Shown: positions 25,196-39,174, numbered from the stretch's first letter. The stretch: 64,000 bases of DNA from Plasmodium brasilianum (GCF_023973825.1 NC_090117.1:1141501-1205500); one strand, 5' to 3'. A program made the numbers and translations. The notes: generated by a model not told the origin, from the sequence alone.

Positions 25196-28100
25196 TTTTT
25201 AAAGTTGTTAAAACTTATGTAATATTTAAGGTATTACATATACATGACATTTTCCATAATAATAGGAATATTATTAATACAGAGCTTTTGTTAATTATTT
25301 TCTTTTATGTCGATATAAAAAGTCTTTAGATTTACTTTTTAAATAAATACAATAACAGTACATATTGCGGCACAAGAAAAAATATATTTAAAAAAGAGTT
25401 ATAATTAATAATAATATATTTTAGTAAAAGTTATATTTAAAAATATTATTAATTAATATTATTCAAATAATACATATAAAAAAGGATTTAACAAGTGTTT
25501 TTAGGACAAAATTGTATTAATTGAATAATTCACCATACAAAACTTTTATTTCAAAAGAAAAAAAAAAAAAAAGTATACATATACATATCATACGTTGGTT
25601 AAATATTGCTTTAATAAGAATATAATATGGGCTAAAATTATACGAATAAAATAAGTATTAGAATGAGTTCGAAATATATTTTTTGAACAATTATGTTTAT
25701 ATTTGTTCTTAAAAAACATATTGTAAAATTTTTTTAGATATTATCTACTATCTATCCTGTTGTAATTATTTTTGATAAAAATAATTAATCAAAAAAAGAA
25801 GGAAATATATATACATGTAACAAAATTATAATATATTACATAAAATTATATTATATACAGTATTAGATTTTGATATAACTTGACCTAGAGAAATTATTAA
25901 AAACTAAGATGAAAAAATATAATTATTTAATGTATACATAGTTATATTTCTACATTTTAAAAAATATATAAAATATTTATTTTGTATAATAATTTAACAA
26001 CTAGCTCTATTGATTCATTGCAGACCATGTTTATATATGTATGAAACCAACAATTACAATAATAATGCGACACAATGAATATTAAATCAATAAAATTTGT
26101 GATACTATTATACTTTTTATAATAAATGTTTTAAAAATATAAACAGGGTATGACATATTTAGAAAAAATAACAATTAAATTAAACATTCCATTTTAAAAA
26201 TAAAAAGTTTACTTTTTTTTTAACATTTCATTGGTATTATTTGTATACATTATTTTTTTTATTTCTAGTTTTTTTTTTTTTTTTTTGTTTATATAATACA
26301 ATTATTTGTTCTTTCTTAAACATTTTATGTTTATTTTTTCAATCCGAAAACCATTGGAAAAAGGATTTAATAAATTAAAGTGAAATATCTTTTAAATATG
26401 TTTCAAAAAAAATTTCAAAGTGCGATTTTTTATTTTATGGGATTAAAATTATGAGAAATTAAGAAAAAAAGAATAAAAGAGATATATTCTTAGGTTTGTA
26501 TTAAATATTTTATTTATTTATTATTTTTTTTTTTTTCTTTTCAAATTTTTTATAATTAACAAATAATTCTCTCTTTTAAAGTATATAAAGTTTTATATTT
26601 AAAATAAGTTTTTGCAAAGTTAATGTTGAATATTGTTGAATACAAAAATATAGATAAAATATATAGGAAACTATTATTTAATGTAATATCACACTGAAAT
26701 AATGTAAATGACAAAAAGGAAAAAAAGCAATTCCTAATTTTTCTTTATATGTTTGCATTATATGTAAGTTTATAATTAAAATATTAATATAAGAAATAAA
26801 ATCGTATTATTAGGTAATGTTAATAATAAATAGTCATTTGTTCATTTGTAAAGAGGAAATTTATTGGGAATAAGTTAATTTTTGAAAAGATGTAAATAAA
26901 ATGAAAAAAAAAAATATATGTATGGTTAATTTTTTAATTATTGTATTAGCATTTTACTTTATTTTATTAAATCTATGCATTTGTTAATTATGTAGTAATT
27001 AATTTGTTATCAAAAAAAAAAAAACAAAATAACAGAGTTTTATGAATATATATATATTTGTTTATTTATTAATACAAAAAATAAAATAAAATGAAATGAA
27101 ATAAATACGAAAATACCAAATTTGATGCATATATACTAGATTTCTATAATTGGCATTTAAAAAGAAAACTTTACTTTTGGTCACACGTCATTTAAAATAT
27201 TCAAAAAGAAAATTTTTAATTTCTGTTAAAAAATTAAATTTAATTTAGTATTTATATATTCTATAAAAATTTGAGTGTTTCAAGTAATTTTTATGTTTCG
27301 AATAAGTAAAAAATAAGTTATATTATTTATATACATTAAGCATTTTTTTTAGAATAGAATAGTAAAATTAATCTATAATTATAATATGCAGAAGTACAAT
27401 TAGTGTTATTGGGGCCATTGAAGAAATAATAATTGTTACAATAATAAAAAAAAGATAAGAATAAAAACATGGAAAAAAGAATTTTTAAATATATTTCTTT
27501 TAATTTTAATAATATATTTTTTTATTTATGTTATATATATAGTTAATTTTATTATTTCTGAAATTATTTATTACTAACAAATATCCTTTTTAGTAAAATG
27601 TTTAATTGGTTCCTACTCTTAATAACAAATTTTTATATATTGTGCTAAAATTATGTTAGGTTAATATTACATAAGTAAATATATATGGAAATATTACTAT
27701 AGAATTATTCTATTTTCTTTTTCTTTATGTTATCATTTAATAAACAGTGTGTAAATATAAATATATATATATATAGTTTAATAATTAATTTAGGCGTATT
27801 AAAAACAATGAATAAAATGTTATGAGACTGAATAAATACTTTTAATTAAATAGAACTCTGAACAATATACTGAACACTTTCTTTCTTACTATATTTATGA
27901 TTACTATTAAAAAATGTAAAAAATAAAATTAAGTTTCACCTTATAAAATTTTGTTAATTTTTCCGTTTTATATGAACATGTTACAATTACAATAATATGA
28001 TGTAATTACAATGTCTACATTTTTTTTTTATTATTTTATTTATTTTTTAATATTTTTGTTGTTGTTTACTTCATTTTTGTAAGAAAAATTTTCTTCTTAA

Positions 28101-31044
28101 GTGGTAAATCACTTTATGAAATAGTAAAAAATATTTTTAAGTTTTATTTTTAGTTCCAGATTATTAAAACTATAAACTAAGGGAACAAAATAAATTCTTG
28201 TTTGTATTACAAAAGAATTGTATTATTAGTACAATATATAATAAAATTTGACGCAATAAACTTAATTCTAAAAAGAAAACGTCACCAAATGATGAATAAG
28301 AAAATAATGAAAAGGAAACAAAAGAAAAATATAAACCTAAGTTAGAAAAAATTAGAGAAAATACTAATTTACACAAAATACGAGACTAATTAAATTAAAA
28401 TATATTAGGAATAACTCAAAACAAAATTCCATCGATTAATGCATGCATTAATAGATATAAATAAAAATAAATTTGTTACCAAAAAAATAAGTTCTATATC
28501 AAAAACCATGAAAGAATATAGAAAATATATATTGAAAATTGAGTATTATATATACTGTGCTATATAGATGAAAATAAAAAAGAACAAAAATTAATTAAAA
28601 TATTTATAATAAAATATATTTACGCAATTTACGAATATTAGCTGCCGTATCACGATTGAAATTAATAATTCTGTTTCTTTGTTTCAAAAAATTAGTGTAT
28701 AATATTTTAATATTTGCTAGTGCATGTAACGAAATATTAACCTAACATTTCTAGATACACTAAATTATGAATTGTCATTAAAAAGAATTGTTATAACCAT
28801 TTTTAAGCATAATATTTTTATGAAAAAAGGAATATATTATAGAGTTTAAAAGATTTAATTGTATTTTTAATAATAGTATGTATTCGAATAATATTAGAGA
28901 AATATGTAATATTTATGAAAACAACAAGATTTACTTAAATATTTTAATATTCAATATAAAGATTAATGTATATTTTTTAAATTTTAATATAATTCGGATA
29001 TATTTTTTCCTATTGTTTTTATATAGTATTTTTTTATATGTCTCACTGTTCTTATTTAGCATATATATATGTATATATGCATTTAATAATAGTAAAAATT
29101 TATGATATATATATTTACTTATAAACAAGTTAAATATTTAGAGAATAATAGTAATTTATATATATATTTTACTTCCGTTTAGATGAATATGAATACTTAA
29201 TACAAAATGTTGTGAATATTTTTATTAGATATATAATATAAAAAAAAATACTCAGGGTAATATAAATACTCCTAAAAAAAAACATCTCAATTAGTTTAAT
29301 GAGAATATAGAAAATATTTATTATACAAAAAGTTATATGTTCACATTATCTGTATAATTATGTATTCTTCCTAATATACAATACTATTTATTAAGATACT
29401 CCTTTATATTTCTTTATATATATACAAATTTGTAATATACGCAAATTAAGGGCAAGTGAAATAATAAAATATTTTATGGTTATGAATAGGAACTTTTCTA
29501 AATTTTTTTTAATTATACATATAATATATATAAATATATATCCTACACACATATGAAAGAATGAAATAAAAAAATAATTATCTTAATTTAGTTCAGTGCC
29601 ATAGGAAAGTATGAAACATATGGCATAAATAAATATATAATATTTTTTTTATTTTAATTTATTATATAGTTTTTAGAAATGTAGTTTAATTTTTAAAATT
29701 AATATGAGTTTATTATTTTATAATAAAAAAAATATATTTTATATACATTATTTTTATAATTATAGAAATTAACTACATGCAACAAATAGTAAGGTAAAAA
29801 AAAATTGGAGCATAAATATTTTTGTTTTTATAGATTTATTTCATGAAAAATCTAATATGTTTCATTTAGAGCAGTAGTGTAAAAGTTTTAATTTAATATC
29901 TAATATTGTGTATATATAATTTATAAATAAAAAAAAATTGATATAACTTTCTCACCTTTATATAATTTTCAAGAAAAGAAATTATATATCAGGTATTTTA
30001 CTAAAATTTATTATATATTATTCTTCACTTTTTGTAACAGTATTATTATATATTGTAAGTAATATTAGTTAAAATTCTTTTAACTTATGAAAATTATTAA
30101 AGCTCTTTGTTTACAAATATTACTTTTACATTTTAATTTTTGTTTATTATTAGTATTTCTGTTAAAGATATAAATTTTTTTTTTTCGGGAAAAAAAGAAA
30201 AAAATAATAAGGAAAATAAATGAATTCTTAAATTTAAAAAATTTACTTTTAGTAATAGTAAATAAATAGTACTTATATAAATTGTATGATCGCTCAATTG
30301 GATCTCCCCTTTTAATATATAAAAATTTTATAGGTTTTTTCAATTCAAAAATGCAAAATTTAATATAGTGGTGCATAAATTTTCAACAAAGTCTAGATAT
30401 GTTTAATATCTAGATTATAATATGTGGAACAACGAAAAATTTTATCTTATTTTTATATTTTTTTAACTTCCTATAATTAGTATTAAATTTCAAATAGTTG
30501 TTTGCTTTTTTTAATTATTTAAAAATGTTTTCAAATTATAAAATGTACTCGAAGATATTTTTTCTGATAGAAAAATTTGATTAAATTTAATAGTTCTATT
30601 CCTAATATTTAAGTTAATGTGCGTATTCGCGGTATATATATATTTGTTATTTTAAATATAATACAAATAATTAAATGTTTAAAGATAAATTTTATTTTAT
30701 TTCGTTTAAAAAAGGTATAAATAACGAAAATTTTTAATGGCTCTCTTAGAAAATATATATATTACAAACATATATTAATAAAATTTACTATACCAAAAAT
30801 TACTGCATGAAATGTTACTTATTCTACAGATATGATTATTGCAAACATTTATTAAAACATTTTTAAAAATATTCTTTCTTTTTTAATGTTTATATTTGTA
30901 TTTTATATATTATATTTAATACTCTTTTAAAAAGTAAGAAAGAATTATATAGTCCTAATGGCAGCTTCATTTTATTAGTAACTTGTGAAAATATAATTAA
31001 TATTTTAAGAACACAAAAATATTATACGAAAATATAATTCGAAT
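25196..31044. other. Gene-poor AT-rich DNA
   Basis: This 5.8-kb stretch has no gene I can support. A plus-strand patch at about 28258-28389 reads SKKKTSPNDE, a stop, then ENNEKETKEKYKPKLEKIR to a stop. It is lysine/glutamate-rich and coding-like, possibly a small relic. The open frames at 28878-29128 and 30080-30376 are low-complexity. Long homopolymers occur at 26271-26286 and 26530-26545. Confidence 0.45.
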
Positions 31045-31960
31045 ATGAATAAAAAAGTTAAATTTTTTATTTTAGTGAAAACTCCCATATTTCATTTATA
31101 TTGTTGGTCATATTCTAATTACTATAATGTGTTATAATAATGTTATGCAAGAAAATTTGCTTTATGCATTTTGCTTCTTCATAAAATGTAAATATATATA
31201 TATATATATAAATAATAGTGCCTATATGAGTAAATAAGTATATTACGTCGTACATAATTAAAATATATATTTTTTTATCGTACTGGACTTTGATAAATAT
31301 TTAGACAATATGAACTGTTCCCATAGAACTGTATATCAAAAATTGATATTTTGTGTTCAGAAGGTTAAATTTAGAGAGAAAATATAGAATTAAACGTTAC
31401 GTTATTTAGAAATAGATATTGTGACTTTGAAAATGGGGATGCTAAATATTAATCTGAATTTGATGGAAAATGGGAATCTATGAATAAAGACAATACAAGA
31501 GCTTTATCCAAATGATTAATCACAAAATTTATATCAGTTATATGTAATTTATTTAGAGAAGCAGACTATTTCTTTGAAAAAAAATTATATATGGTATTTA
31601 TGTCTATATATAAATAAAGCAGATATGCAAATTCTTCCTAGAAAAAGGCTTAAAGCATTCATAATGTATTAGTGAAGCTTTGATATTCGATCTAACAATA
31701 AAACTTTCTTAATGGTTTTTCTATTATTTATTCTATTAACTTCATTCGTAAATATTATTTAATCCAGTAACACTACTAGGCTTATTGTTGAAAACATATT
31801 ATTGTTATTCATGCGTAATAATGGGGGTATAGTTGGATTATCGTTATCTATTATATGTATTTTTGAACTTACTTAAATCCTGATAAAATTATTCAGATAT
31901 GTAATTGATGATCGAGTAAATGCATAAAAAGTCTAGTTGTAATGAATGCACAAATTAAAG
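31045..31960 (+). pseudogene. Decayed two-exon exported protein gene, copy 1
   Basis: Exon 1 (31045-31131) is intact: exactly 29 codons starting MNKKVKFFILVK, with a hydrophobic core and ending SNYYNV, the same length as the fam-l/m first exons. The donor is damaged (gttataat). The expected acceptor near 31271 reads tac in place of tag. Exon 2 then reads FDKYLDNMNC and later TRALSK (PEXEL-like) with stops in every frame. Two hydrophobic blocks are still visible (about 31706-31750 and 31830-31875), followed by a basic tail. A second, even more decayed copy lies at 47285-48175, aligning by eye along exon 1, the intron boundary, the mid-region and the tail (ctagttgtaatgaat against ctagttataattaat). 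The layout is that of an exported two-span family near fam-l/m, but it is neither one as I know them. Confidence 0.55.
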
Positions 31961-34087
31961 AAAATATATATTAACATAACTAATAAAGTTCTACTTTATT
32001 CTTAATGATATTGTGCTCTCAGAAAACGTTTTTCTTGTTCGAATATTAATTTTATTATAATTCATGGACAATATAATCATATGTAATGACATTTAAAAGT
32101 AAAAAAAAATATATTAAATATACATTAGAGTTCGTATTCTTCTCTATTTGTTTTACTAATATTCTATATTCTTATGAGTTAATTTATTATTCTCATTTGT
32201 TATACTTATATATGTATTTTTTGTTTCATTCTAATATTAAATACATATAGATAAATATTCGTAGCAAATGAGCTATGAGAAAATTATGTGAACATACATT
32301 TTTATTATAAAATATGAGCTCATTTTCTTTGATATACAAAATTGCAATTAATACAAATTCTCTTAATCAATGAAGCAATATAGATCTTTAAGAATCTTAA
32401 ATTGGGTTTTTTTTTTATGGTTATAATTGATTATTTGAACATTTTCCTAAAAAAAATTATTATATAATCATTTTAATTTATATATATATCGTTGTTTTTC
32501 ATATAATAAAACAAAAATTATATTATTTATTTTTTGTTAGTATGTATTTGTTATGGAAATACTAACAAATATTTTTTGGAAATAAATTATTATGGGAGAT
32601 AAATGTTTTAATGTATATTTTATATAAGAATATTTTCATAGGATTTTTAGATTTTATTAATACTTTAGGTAGGAATCATCAATATAAACTAATATTATTT
32701 TGCTTTTAAAAATGAATTCTTTATAGCACATTACCTATTTTATAATTCATGGAACCTTATAAATAAATGAAGGGCTTAAAGTACATATATCATTAGATAG
32801 CCTACATAATGGTTCGATATAAAACTGTTTCATAATAATTACGCATGTGTATATAATAAAAAAAAATTTATTAATTAAAATTTATTATGTATCGTTTTTT
32901 TTATTATAGTATTAAGAGAAATTTTTTTTGAACGAATATTAATCTGTTATTAGTACGTCTAATGGAGCATTTGCTTGTTTTGATCTGCCTTAAAAAATAA
33001 GTTCTTTAGAAAAGTGAATGATATAGGCATAATAAAATTTAATTAAACAATATGAAAATAAATTTTAAGGTAAATAAATTTTTTTTTTAGCAACATTATA
33101 TATAAATAATCATTTAATAGTTGTGATACATTATATTTTTTTTCTATACATTTGTTTACGGAAAAAAACGTAGGTTCTTAAATATGTACAAAAGGATATA
33201 TATTTTACATTAATTACTAGGAAATTTAATTAATTTTTTTAATATTTTTCTAATAATTTAACATTAAGTAAAAGATAATCCAAGTAATACATATATGCTA
33301 GTTAATAACAATATTATTATGCTTTTATTATTAATGTATGCTTCAATGTATTTTAATTAATATATGAAGATATACTTTGAGTAGAAGAATTAATTGTATA
33401 AGATTAATATATACTATTTTTTGCTGAAATTAATATGTGACCTTTTCGCATGATATAACCATAATTTTTTTAAAAGTGCTATTATGTAAATTTAAATGAC
33501 CCCAATATTAATAATAATATTTTTATTTATTATAGATAAGTAGGTATATAAAAGTATTACTTAGCATATGAAACAGCTTATTTATTCCTCATTTTTTCTA
33601 TTATAAAATTTGATATAGAAAATTGGAAATAATATGTGGATTAATATGAATAAAGAAATTTATCATTCTAATAAAAAAACATTTTAATATTTTTTAATAC
33701 TTTCTTATTTTTTTTTTTTTTTTATTACATTTGTTCTAAATATATATAATTAATTAAAAACGAAAAAATTAAATTGAAAATTTGGGAATATTTCATCTAA
33801 ATTGAATATGATAATTTAAACTTAATTAAGAATAATGATTTTTAATAATTATTATACAAAAATAAAAAATTAGTTATTATTTTACAAAAAAAAAATTTTT
33901 TGTTCATGAATTATGTAATATATAATAAATTATGTTTTTTTCAGTATGCTATAATCTATAAAATACTATATGTGCACAAGGAGTAACTAAATCATATTTT
34001 ATAAATAAAGTAATATATATTGTTTTGCATCACTTATTATGGCAATTGTTTTATTTACATGAGTAATATTTCTAAGAATAATAGCAT
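31961..34087. other. Non-coding DNA
   Basis: AT-rich spacer with no supported gene. An ~16-T run lies near 33710-33723. Confidence 0.55.
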
Positions 34088-34236
34088 GTTCTTCTAAAAT
34101 ATAATGTTAATAAAATACAAATTATTAATAGATTTTCACCTTAATATTAGTATTAACTGTTGTAGTATTCAGAGAAATGTATAATATATATATTCTATGC
34201 CTTCTATATATTCTACATAAGCTCAATATTTCTAAA
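34088..34236 (+). promoter_or_regulatory. Two-block upstream element of the fam-m gene
   Basis: Block A (gttcttctaaaatataatgt, then aaattattaatagatttt) and block B (agagaaatgtataatatata, then tctatgccttctatatattc) match those upstream of the other family genes. Here they sit slightly further from the ATG (about 470 nt from block B), partly because of the 52-bp duplication in between. Confidence 0.5.
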
Positions 34237-34386
34237 TAAATAGAAAGTATATATTCTTATTTTTAATTTATTGTGAAAAAGATCAAACAAAAATAATAAT
34301 TTTATCAAAGTATTATATTAAATAATCATATTATATATTGTGAATATTTATGAATATATTTTAATTTTTTTTTTTAAATGAACATT

Positions 34387-34490
34387 ACTTTTTTTTTATA
34401 ACATTAGGGTAAAAATTTTATATTATATCTATAAATTATTTTTTTTTTTATAACATTAGGGTAAAAATTTTATATTATATCTATAAATTT
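34387..34490. repeat. Tandem duplication, 2 x ~52 bp
   Basis: The unit with ttataacattagggtaaaaa and ttttatattatatctataaa occurs twice in a row (about 34398 and 34450). The copies are separated by T tracts of different length. It lies between the upstream element and exon 1 of the fam-m gene, about 180-280 nt before the ATG. Confidence 0.85.
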
Positions 34491-34669
34491 TTTTTTTTTT
34501 TTGTAGATGTAAAATTGGATATAGTTATATGCATTATATTAAATGTTTAAGAAGAAATAATAAAAATAAGTATTTTAAATGAACTTATTCTTCTTTTTAA
34601 TTTGAAATATATTATTATAATATTATTTTATTTCTTTCTAATTATATTATAATATTAATGATCTATAAC

Positions 34670-35567
34670 ATGGAACAAAAAATTAAGCTAATCTTATGCA
34701 TAAAAATTGCTATGTTTATACATTTATATTGGATATGTCTTTTTAACAATGATACAGTATTATGATATTATTTAAGGATATATTTATTATTTATATTATT
34801 AGTATTATATATTTATTTACATTGTTTTTTTATAAAATATGTATTATATTAAATGGCAAATATTTACATTTCTCTTTTTTTCTTAGAGACCGTTTAGCAA
34901 ATGCTTGTATGAAAAATTAGACCCTCGTGTAAAATCATATGCAAGAAATTATCGATTACTAACAAAATATAAACAACAAAATAGTTCATGCATTATAGGT
35001 TTAAGAGAGGATATATCCAATAATGGAAAATGCAAAAAAAAAAATATATCTAATAATGAAAAAGGATCCAAAGAACAAAAAAAACTGTCAAATAGAGATT
35101 TACTAAATAAGAAGCAATACTATACGCAAATAATAGATTATAATAATGCAATGTTTGATGGAAAACATTTCCATTTTGAAAAAAAATGGATAAAAAAGAA
35201 AAACTATGATTATTTCATTGAAAAAAAAAGGAGAATTAGTGATATAGCTTTAAAAAAAATAAAATTTAGAAAGTACAGATATGGAGTTGTCATGTTTTTT
35301 CTTTTCTTCATTTTGGGAATAGGATTATCCGTGTCATGTCAATTTAAGTCGATCAGTGCATCGGATGGAACGAATGGAATAGATAGTCAGATTTTATCTT
35401 TTCTTAAAGGTATACTAGGTTTAGAAAATGAAGGACATGTTTACATATTATTATTTGCAGTAACATTCATTATGTTAGCAGCCTTAATTATTGTAGCGAT
35501 TTATAAGATTTTAAAAAATAATGAAAAATATCAAAAAATTAAATTGATAACTGAGGCATATGAATAA
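34670..35567 (+). CDS. fam-m protein, two exons, intact
   Basis: This gene codes about 255 residues. Exon 1 is 34670-34756 (MEQKIKLILCIKIAMF, 29 codons). The intron is 34757-34886 (gtattat...tcttag). Exon 2 is 34887-35567. The PEXEL-like site RLLTK is at residues 52-56. A Lys/Asn-rich hydrophilic part follows, then the fam-m signature MFDGKHFHFEKK at about 118-129 and WIKKK-YDYFIEKKRR, then membrane spans at about 161-178 and 215-237 and a short tail after KILKNNEKYQ. Compared with the 53712 gene, the loop between the spans differs the most, while the blocks around the first span are nearly the same. It heads a doublet whose fam-l partner starts 2.55 kb downstream on the same strand, the reverse order of the other two doublets. 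It is predicted to be exported to the infected red cell; its function is unknown. Confidence 0.93.
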
Positions 35568-35589
35568 TATTATGTATGTATTTCTCTGC

Positions 35590-35780
35590 AAGCAAGTTAT
35601 TAATATGATGTTATATTTGCAATGTTTTCAGTAATATATCCTTAGTTAAAATAACTGTGATTACCACAATTTTATAAATACAAGGGTATATAAATGCATT
35701 TTTTTATGAATTACAATAAAGACTTTTGTTCTTAACTTTTTTGTCAATTAGAATATTTTAATGTTTTGTAATATGCATTT
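35590..35780 (+). repeat. Conserved 3' flank of fam-m
   Basis: Near the stop, ttaatatgatgttatatttg resembles the other flanks. About 178 nt after the stop comes the block gaatattttaatgttttgta. Same position and order as in the other family genes. Confidence 0.45.
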
Positions 35781-37680
35781 TAACGTGTTAGTTAATCTTT
35801 ATTACGTATATTTAATATAAAATACTTATTTGTGTATTTATACACATATTCAAGGAAAATATATTTTTTTGCTTTAAAATGAATAAATAATATCATAATA
35901 TGCTTATCTTTATTGAATACTTGTGATAATTTATATCTAATATAATAATTGTTACTTCTCAACTCAAGTATTCTACTTATTTAAAATCATTATTTGTTGT
36001 AGCTATTAAGAAAATGTATTATTAACTCTATGTATAAATATGACTTTTTTGATATTTGCGTGAAAGGAATTCAATATATTTAATATTATATATATATATA
36101 TATATATAAATATATGTATGTATATTTTTAATTTAAGATAAAACTTTATATTCATTTTATATGATATGTTTTGTGTATATTATTTCATAGAATGTAGAAG
36201 CTATAAAAAAATTTTTAACGGAATATTAATTTCTTTTGAAACGTATAAGTGTAAAATTATAAATATATAAAAAAAAAATATTTTTTTAAAATATAATCTG
36301 TTTATAATTATTTAACAACTTTGACATCCTAAATCATTACAATTAAATGAATTGATAAAAACTTTTATCATTTTTTTCTTGTACTTAAATATAATTTTTA
36401 TACAATTTTGAATGATTTAATCATATTCACATTAAATAGAAAATCAATAAATAAATATAATATATATTGTTTTCATTTTCTATTTCATTCAAAAATTAAA
36501 TTAATGAATCAAATATAATCACATATTAATAGGCATTATCTACAAATCCTTTTTTTTATATACTTATAATAGTGAATTTCTAAAAATGTGATATATATCT
36601 ACAAAATTTAAATTGACATTAAAAAAAATTATAACAAAAATATATTTAATAAATTAGTTTCTTCATGTATAGTTATTTATTTATGCATTTAAGATATATT
36701 TTATTGTTGTCTATAAATGTTTTAAGTTTTCTTTTTATTTTAGGTATATATAAATACACATAGAGATTATATTGACCATGAGGAATTCATTCATATTTGC
36801 AATGCTCATTTTTTTAATAAAATAAAGTAATAAAATTAAAGGAATTTTCATATGTAATTCATGTGTAGAATATTAGTTTTTAGTTTAGGTTTCAAAGATC
36901 AATATTCGGGCTATTTTTATGAAATAGTCAAAATATATTGATGCTAATTTAGTTTTAGTGGTAATTATATATGGAGAGTTATAAAATTTGTGTGTTATTT
37001 TAATGATCCAATAAATAATGGGATACCTGTATTTAATAATTTATTTTTTTACATGAATAATTTTGATTTCATTGTATCTTACATATATTACTAAAATATA
37101 TATGCTAAAATAAATGAATGAAACAACATTTGTTTTTATTTTTATTCTTGATAAAATTGTATAAACCTATTTTTAAAATTAGTTTAATCTAATATTTGTA
37201 GGTTCTATAAAAATTTTACTTTTTTTTTTTTTATTATATATATATATTTAATTAAACTAAGAATTAATTAGGTCAAATCATTCACAAGCACTTCATTGAG
37301 AAATAATGGTATAATTTAAACATTAATATCAATTATTAATTTTAAGAAGAATTATAGAATAATAGGAATTCACAATTTCTCTAGATGTAAAACATTTATT
37401 TTTATATATATGTAGTATATTACTAATGCGATTTTTGAAATATATTAAAAGACATAAAAGGATGAAAATGATCATGTAATAACTAACGTAAATATCGTAA
37501 ATAATATAATACAGAAAATTATAAGTAATATTATTTTCTACATTTATGATAACTATTAATATATTGTTATAATAATCAATATTTTACCAGATATAAAGAG
37601 TGTTTCCATACATAATGCGTATGGAAATATAATTATTAATAAAAAAAAGTCTTTAAAATTAGTTATTATTCTTTTATTAT
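35781..37680. other. Non-coding spacer inside a doublet
   Basis: AT-rich spacer, with a (TA)n run at about 36084-36108. No supported gene. Confidence 0.6.
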
Positions 37681-37750
37681 ATAGAACAATATATTGTCTA
37701 TATTCTCTCTCTTCTATATTCTATAACAAGTGAATATTTAGAAAAATTAA
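37681..37750 (+). promoter_or_regulatory. Block B upstream element of the fam-l gene
   Basis: The sequence atagaacaatatattgtcta, then tattctctctcttctatatt, is a clear copy of block B about 400 nt before the ATG at 38120. Block A is only weakly recognisable just upstream of it. Confidence 0.5.
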
Positions 37751-38119
37751 AAAATGATATATATATATTTTTATTTTATTTTGTAAGTAGGTAATAAAAA
37801 AATTATCAATCTTATTTGCTGTATAAAATAAATAGGTTGTATATTTTAAATATTTATTGATAATTCAATTTATATTTTTCTAATAAATTTTTGTTTATTA
37901 TGAATTACGTTAATATAAAAATTTTAAATATTTATTTAAAGTTAGTTTTCATAGTCTCTGCTATAAAAAAAATATACTCATATATATTTTATTACGTTTT
38001 TATGAAGAGAAAAAAAAAAACTAATTAAATAAGTATATTATCGTTTATCTTTATAAGTGTATTATATTATTTTTAATGGTTTCTATAGTGAATATATAAC
38101 AATGTTAAAAGTATATATC

Positions 38120-39148
38120 ATGAAACAAAAGATTAAGTTACATTTATATATTAAAATATTTCTGTTTGTCCTTTCAGCTTGGATATATCATTTTAACAAT
38201 GATAGGGTATGATAATATGATTTATCCATATTTTCCATATTGCTATATTTCATTTTTTATTTTTTACTTTTACTGATAATGTTTTTTATCATGATGCTAT
38301 TTATCGTTAAATATGAAATATTTTCTTTGCTTTTTTAGTTTAAGTATAACAAATATTTGGAACAGAATCATATTCTTAAAAGAATATTAAGTATAAGAAA
38401 CTGCAGATTATTAGCAAAATGTAAGAAAACTAATAATACGAATACTGTGGATTTAATAGTTGATATACCACGTAATGGAGTGTACGAAAAAAGAGACATA
38501 CCTTATAATGATAAAAGGAACACAACAAAGAATAAACAATCATGCAGAAATTCATTAAATAATGCTAGTGATCATAGGCAGGCTACGAAAAATAGATCTT
38601 GTATATATGAAACAAAAAAATATTCTCGTTTAGAAAAAAAAATATTCAAAGAGCTTGATTACACGGATTTTCTTAAAAATAACAGAACAGTAAGAGATAG
38701 TATTTACAAAAAAATAATATTTAAAAAATACGGATTGAGAATCGCATTACCTTTATTACTGTTTTTGTTTTTATTGATAGTGTGCATAATAGAATTAACT
38801 CTGGGATTGTCTGGTAAAGGTTGTTTATTGTCTTACTTAGGTTTGAAGAAGGAACATTTAGAAACACTGTCAAAAGATGGAGATGGAACCTTGTCAACAT
38901 TTGTAAATTTGTTGAAAAAGCTAACAGGTTTTTGGGAGCACTCCGGAATTTTTGGTACTAAGGATGCTTGTGATTTTTGTAAAGAAGTCTCAAATGCTGT
39001 TAGTAATGCATGTATATTAGGACGATTCTTTCGTATTCTCATATGTTTTGTACCATTTTTTATATTATGTTTCACATTTATTTCATGGATTATTTATTAC
39101 CATAAAAAATTTAAGAAATATGAAAAAATTAAGTTCAGGAAAAGATAA
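38120..39148 (+). CDS. fam-l protein, two exons, intact
   Basis: This is a complete fam-l gene of about 298 residues, the longest in the window. Exon 1 is 38120-38206 (MKQKIKLHLYIKIFLFVL, 29 codons). The intron is 38207-38338 (gtatgat...ttttag). Exon 2 is 38339-39148. RLLAK occupies residues 52-56. The fam-l core YSRLEKKIFKELDYTDF lies at about 124-140, with membrane spans at about 163-183 and 259-282. Between them is a loop of about 75 residues with four Cys (one just after span 1, then the DACDFC pair, then one before span 2), which suggests disulphides if the loop lies in an oxidising compartment. The end is KYEKIKFRKR. It is the fam-l half of a fam-m/fam-l doublet. From memory, published structure predictions compared members of these families with the adhesin RH5; nothing here tests that. 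Confidence 0.94.
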
Positions 39149-39174
39149 AAAATTTTAGCGAATATTTTTTTTTC

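Noticed and set aside
28878..29128. Open frames on both strands
   Set aside because: Low-complexity translation of AT-rich spacer; neither strand has a plausible product.
30080..30376. Minus-strand frame of 98 codons
   Set aside because: Rich in Phe/Ile/Lys runs made by poly-T and poly-A; no family motif, intron or conserved flank.
34404..34412. ttagggt as interstitial telomere repeat
   Set aside because: Only one word per 52-bp unit, no tandem array of the telomere repeat; chance or local duplication explains it.
38833..39075. Minus-strand frame of 80 codons
   Set aside because: Antisense shadow of the fam-l exon; the plus-strand protein is clearly homologous to its family.
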